Shown: piece after piece, positions 43,095-46,994 of the stretch | Layout of the letters: every line of letters starts with the position of its first letter | Numbering within the stretch: position 1 is the stretch's first letter | From: Sphingomonadales bacterium | GTDB lineage: Bacteria > Pseudomonadota > Alphaproteobacteria > Sphingomonadales > Sphingomonadaceae | Assembly: GCA_027489295.1 (NCBI GenBank) | Contig: JAIYAA010000085.1 | Span: forward strand, 1 to 46,994 | DNA: 46,994 bases | Direction of reading: 5' to 3' | The notes under the pieces: model-generated | The model's database searches: none | What the model was told of the DNA's origin: nothing | Seen by the model: the letters and a program-made list of their open reading frames with translations, nothing else | Made by a program: the position numbers and the translations under genes

Positions 43095-45587
43095 TCAGAA
43101 GCCCCAGCTCAGCCGCACCGCACCGCCCAGATCGCTCGGCATCGCCGCGATGTTCCCGGGCTGGCGGCGCAGGAACAGGTTGCTGCTCACGTCGCCGTCG
43201 AGGAACCCCCAGCGATAGCGCAGTTCATAGTCAATCTCGCGCCCCACCGGCGCCAGGTTGATCCGCTGGGTGCTCCAGCTGGTGACGCTGAGCGTCTCAT
43301 AGTCCCAGCCCTGCGGCAGCGTGATGCCCAGGCCGCCATGCGCCACCCGCAGCGGCTGCGCGATCCGCAGGCCGATCGAGTCCGCCCCGAACAGTCCGTC
43401 CTTGCCGATATCGGCGGCCCAGGCGTTGGTGCGCAGCAGACCGTTGCCCTGGATGCCGTCGCGCAAGGTGGCATAGGTCCAGCCCTTGCGCAGCGATCCG
43501 CCGAGGCTCCAGCCCTCGCCCAGCCCCCAGCGCAGGCCGAGATCGGCGAACAGGCTGTCGGCCCGCGCGGCGCCGAGGCCGGGGCTGAACCGCGCGCCGA
43601 GCACGGTGTTGTTCTCGGACAGGCGGGTAAGCGCGACGCTCGCGTTCAGCCCGCCCAGCCGCCGATCGAGCGCGATCGTGGTGCGGCCATAGCCGTAGCG
43701 CTGCCACCGCGCCTGCAGCGCCGCGGCATCGCCATCGTGCCGGCTGAGCACGTCGCCATATTCGCTGGCGAAGCTGAGGCCCCAGCCGCCGAACAGCCGG
43801 CGCACCGCCGCCGATCCGCCGACATCCACGTCGAAGCCCGCACCGCTCAGCGGATCGCGCGCGATCAGGAAGGCCGGATCGTCGCGGCCGGCGAGCTGCG
43901 CGGTGAGCGTGTTGCCGCTCTGCGAGGCGCCGAACGCGAACTGGACATTGGCGCCCAGGCGGCCGCTGACCGTCGTCGCCAGCATCCGCGCGATCCCGGC
44001 ATCGCGGCTGGTGATGCCGAGCGGCGCGATCCGCACCGAATCGCCGTTGGGCACCAGCGACACGGCCACGCGCAGGCGATCGCCGCCCACCGCGAAGCTG
44101 CGGTCGCGGGTGGCCATCAGCGCGGGCAGGTTGCGCGACAGCCCCTGGCGCTGGAAGGGGTGGCTGAGGGTGGTCGTAAAGACACGGCCGTAGGAATCGA
44201 GCACGGCCATGCCCAGCGCGCCCTGCGCAGCATCGCCCATCGCCGCCGACAGCGTGCCGTTGATGCCGGATGTCACGACCGCGCTGGTGCCGGCGACCGA
44301 GGTGGTGCCCACCGGCTGGAAGGCGCGGGTAAGGTCCAGCACGCCGCGACCGTAGACCGAATCCACCCCGGCATCGCCCACGTCGCGGGCGGTGGCATAA
44401 AGCAGATCGACGATCTGCTTGCCCGTGAGATTCGGAAAGGCCTGGGCAAGCAGCGCGATCGCGCCGGAGATCTGCGGCGCCGAGAAGGACGTGCCGGACC
44501 ATATGAAGGCGGTGTTGTTCGCATCCGGCGCGCGCACGCCCTCGCCCACCGCGGCAAGATAGACGCTGGCCGAACTGCCCGCCCGGTTCGAGAAGCTGGA
44601 GATCACGTCGCTGGCGTTCACCGAGCCGGCGATGATCACCAAGCCGCGCGAAATCGCAGCGTTGGTGGCCGCGCTGGTGAAGGCGTCGGGGTTGGCGGCG
44701 CCGTCGTTGCCGGCGGCAATCACCACGATCACGCCGGCGGCGGTGGCACGATCGATCGCCGCGGCCAGCGTGCTCGACGCGGAATCCCCGCCGAGCGAGA
44801 TGTTGACGACCCGCGCGCCGGCCTGCCGGGCGCGATCGAGACCGAGCGCGATCGTGCTGTCGGAAAACTTGCAGGTGCTGGTGTCCTTACCGTCGCAGCT
44901 GCCCGGCTGGTCGGCGCGCTCGACCACCAGCTGCGCGTCGAAGGCGACCCCGTGCGTGCCGCTGCCGTTGCGGCGGCCGGCAATGGTGAAGGCTACCGCC
45001 GTTCCATGGCCGCCGACATCGTCGAGGCTGCCATTGCCGGAAGGATCGCTGGAGCTGGCCAGGATCCGGCAGGTGCCGACGCCCAGCCCGCCCGAGCAAT
45101 CGCCGAACTCGGCGCTCTGCAGGTCGATGCCGGAATCGATCACCCCCACCTTGATGCCGCTGCCGGTCGCACCCGCCTTGTAGGCGACCAGCGCGTTCAT
45201 CGAAACGGCGCCGGCCGTCGCCCGGTATTCGGACGTGTCATAGTTGGTGGTCGGCGTTGGCGTAGGCGTGGGTGCCGGCGCGGGTGTGGGTGTGGGTGTG
45301 GGTGTGGGTGTGGGTGTGGGTGTGGGTGTGGGCGTAGGCGTGGGTGTCGGCGTTGGCGTGGGTGTTGGAGTCGGCGTCGGCGCGGGCGTCGGGGCCGGTG
45401 TGGGTGTGGGCGTAGGCGTAGGGGTCGGAGTCGGCGTGGGCGTCGGTGCAGGGGTGGGCGCAGGGCTCGGCGCAGGCGTCGTCGCCACACCGCCGCCGCC
45501 GCCGCTACCGCCGCTGCACGCGCCCAGCGCGACCAGGCCACTGATGGCAGCCGACTGCATCCACCGCATGCTCAACGCAACCCGCAT
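43095..45587 (-). CDS. subtilisin-like autotransporter with lipoprotein signal
   Basis: This 830-aa S8 peptidase has a signal peptide with a lipobox-like LGAC (Cys about 24), a Gly/Ser patch, a Pro-Thr stalk (about 38-115), then the catalytic domain with Asp about 151 (VGVIDSGID), His about 194 ([10 protein letters not shown]) and Ser about 367 (SGTSFSAPQ). The C-terminal 260 residues form an autotransporter barrel ending RLSWGF. The layout is that of subtilisin autotransporter lipoproteins like NalP of Neisseria. Start ATG 45587 has GGGGA 5 bases upstream; ATG 45593 is the alternative. It lies 59 bases downstream of nothing else on its strand (the epimerase gene follows). Targets unknown. 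Confidence 0.88.
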   Translation of the reverse strand: MRVALSMRWMQSAAISGLVALGACSGGSGGGGGVATTPAPSPAPTPAPTPTPTPTPTPTPTPTPAPTPAPTPTPTPTPTPTPTPTPTPTPTPTPTPTPTPTPAPAPTPTPTPTTNYDTSEYRATAGAVSMNALVAYKAGATGSGIKVGVIDSGIDLQSAEFGDCSGGLGVGTCRILASSSDPSGNGSLDDVGGHGTAVAFTIAGRRNGSGTHGVAFDAQLVVERADQPGSCDGKDTSTCKFSDSTIALGLDRARQAGARVVNISLGGDSASSTLAAAIDRATAAGVIVVIAAGNDGAANPDAFTSAATNAAISRGLVIIAGSVNASDVISSFSNRAGSSASVYLAAVGEGVRAPDANNTAFIWSGTSFSAPQISGAIALLAQAFPNLTGKQIVDLLYATARDVGDAGVDSVYGRGVLDLTRAFQPVGTTSVAGTSAVVTSGINGTLSAAMGDAAQGALGMAVLDSYGRVFTTTLSHPFQRQGLSRNLPALMATRDRSFAVGGDRLRVAVSLVPNGDSVRIAPLGITSRDAGIARMLATTVSGRLGANVQFAFGASQSGNTLTAQLAGRDDPAFLIARDPLSGAGFDVDVGGSAAVRRLFGGWGLSFASEYGDVLSRHDGDAAALQARWQRYGYGRTTIALDRRLGGLNASVALTRLSENNTVLGARFSPGLGAARADSLFADLGLRWGLGEGWSLGGSLRKGWTYATLRDGIQGNGLLRTNAWAADIGKDGLFGADSIGLRIAQPLRVAHGGLGITLPQGWDYETLSVTSWSTQRINLAPVGREIDYELRYRWGFLDGDVSSNLFLRRQPGNIAAMPSDLGGAVRLSWGF
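45244..45476 (-). repeat. Pro-Thr codon repeat with a hexamer array (autotransporter stalk)
   Basis: Alternating Pro/Thr (some Ala) codons cover about 230 bases. On the plus strand 45282-45329 is eight exact copies of GGGTGT. The unit is two codons, so copy-number changes alter stalk length in frame. Such arrays can slip during replication. It is a protein repeat, not a CRISPR. Confidence 0.85.
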
Positions 45588-45727
45588 ACTCATCCCCAGT
45601 TTCGGAGCGGACGCTGTACCGCGCCACTGGTTTACGGACTGTTCACTACCGCAACAAACGCGCGAAGGCGTGTCCTGCATCGCTCCCGGCTTGCGATGGC
45701 GTGGGGCACCACCTACAGGCCGCGGCG

Positions 45728-46390
45728 ATGCTCGCCCAGCTTTCGCATATCCGCAACTGGATCTTTGATCTGGACAATACGCTCTATCCCGCGAGCGCGA
45801 ACCTGTTCGCGATGATCGACGCGCGGATCGGGGAGTATGTCCAGCGCCTGCTGCACTGCTCGGCCGAAGAGGCCCACAAGGTGCAGAAGGCCTATTTCCA
45901 CGCGCACGGCGCGACGCTGTACGGACTGATCCAGGAGCATGGCACCGATCCGCACGACTATCTGGACTATGTCCACGACGTCGACATGCGCGTGCTGGAA
46001 GCGAACGAGGCGTTGGTCGAGGCGCTCGCCCGGCTGCCGGGGCGCAAGCTGATCTTCACCAATGGCGACGCGCCCTATGCGCGGAAGGTGCTCGACCGGC
46101 TGGGCCTGGGCGAGACGTTCGAAGCGATCCACGACATCCACGCGACCAACTATCGCCCCAAGCCCGAGCCCTCGGCATATCGGGGCCTGTGCGACGCCTA
46201 TGGCCTGGACCCGCGCGACTCGCTGTTCGTCGAGGACATGGCGCGCAACCTGGGGCCGGCCAAGGCGATCGGCATGACCACCGTCTGGATCGACAACGGC
46301 TCCGAACAGGCGCCCGACGCCGACCGCAGCTTCATCGACTATACCATCACCGATCTCGGAGCCTGGCTCCACAGCATCTTGGAGAGCTGA
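45728..46390 (+). CDS. HAD-family pyrimidine 5'-nucleotidase
   Basis: The 220-aa hydrolase has motif [12 protein letters not shown] (nucleophile Asp14, Asp16), motif [13 protein letters not shown], motif III Lys in [11 protein letters not shown] and motif [12 protein letters not shown]. The D-L-D-N-T-L-Y-P start and the N-G-D-x-x-Y-A block match bacterial pyrimidine 5'-nucleotidases (SSM1/Sdt1-type). ATG 45728 is preferred; a GTG at 45701 is in frame upstream. The dapD gene begins 2 bases after its stop, so they are in one operon. Confidence 0.92.
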   Translation: MLAQLSHIRNWIFDLDNTLYPASANLFAMIDARIGEYVQRLLHCSAEEAHKVQKAYFHAHGATLYGLIQEHGTDPHDYLDYVHDVDMRVLEANEALVEALARLPGRKLIFTNGDAPYARKVLDRLGLGETFEAIHDIHATNYRPKPEPSAYRGLCDAYGLDPRDSLFVEDMARNLGPAKAIGMTTVWIDNGSEQAPDADRSFIDYTITDLGAWLHSILES

Positions 46391-46391
46391 C

Positions 46392-46994
<603 letters not shown>

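Noticed and set aside
45244..45476. possible CRISPR-like or satellite repeat
   Set aside because: The unit is 6 bases with no spacers and lies in frame inside a Pro-Thr stalk, so it is coding low-complexity sequence.
43020..45815. 931-codon open frame opposite the S8 autotransporter
   Set aside because: It reads the Pro-Thr repeat backwards as Gly/Arg/Cys runs and has no domain; the minus-strand gene has the full catalytic triad.

Overview
The window is a GC-rich chromosomal segment that looks like a sphingomonad (Alphaproteobacteria, Sphingomonadaceae). The evidence is the helicase / S4 / FdxA / CarD cluster, the cytochrome bc1 chaperone - DUF177 pair beside a BamE-like lipoprotein, the TIGR02186 - TauE/SafE pair, a PEP-CTERM-like tail, a TonB receptor with a spinster-type transporter, and CtrA/GANTC-type promoter signals. 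The genus is an inference; there is no rRNA or other marker gene here. No tRNA, rRNA, CRISPR array, insertion sequence or prophage gene was seen.

Layout. 1-1355: the end of an RND efflux operon (start of the permease, complete MdtA-like adaptor). 1527-10355: the high-affinity K+ uptake locus. A minus-strand operon reads 27-aa micro-ORF - kdpF - kdpA - kdpB - outer-membrane-type protein - kdpC - kdpE, and kdpD is divergent on the plus strand. 10478-11146: a Crp/Fnr regulator preceded by a near-perfect palindrome. 11136-14949: a three-gene minus-strand operon encoding a membrane TIR-TPR protein, a small AT-richer gene of unknown function, and a TPR protein with a SLOG-like domain and a degenerate class III cyclase domain. 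This is the best candidate for an undescribed (probably immune or stress signalling) system. 15056-21107: a phytase/esterase-like PEP-CTERM protein, an M20 dipeptidase, the PdeM phosphoesterase, a beta-propeller lipoprotein on a Pro-Thr stalk, and a GSG-repeat DUF2807 lipoprotein. 21219-25197: CarD, FdxA, an S4 RNA-binding protein and a SUV3-like helicase. 25435-30333: an M23 peptidase behind a CtrA box and a cluster of GANTC sites, a HerA-like ATPase, and the TIGR02186/TauE pair. 30403-32795: an NfrA/NfrB-like glycosyltransferase and beta-barrel pair. 33046-35775: RcnB-like protein, BamE-like lipoprotein, bc1 chaperone, DUF177 protein and a small membrane protein. 35816-40235: a TetR regulator, a TonB-dependent receptor and an MFS transporter, with an operator-like sequence lying over a good promoter. 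40280-40516: a 78-aa helical protein that is probably translated from a leaderless mRNA. 40517-46994: RF3 (prfC), an aldose epimerase-like protein, a lipobox-bearing subtilisin autotransporter, a HAD 5'-nucleotidase and the start of dapD.

Genes are tightly packed. Several pairs overlap by 4 bases (ATGA or GTGA), which marks the operons. No gap exceeds 300 bases. Gaps without a listed site (1356-1511, 34169-34284, 42086-42171, 45588-45727) show nothing I can defend beyond being probable promoter regions.
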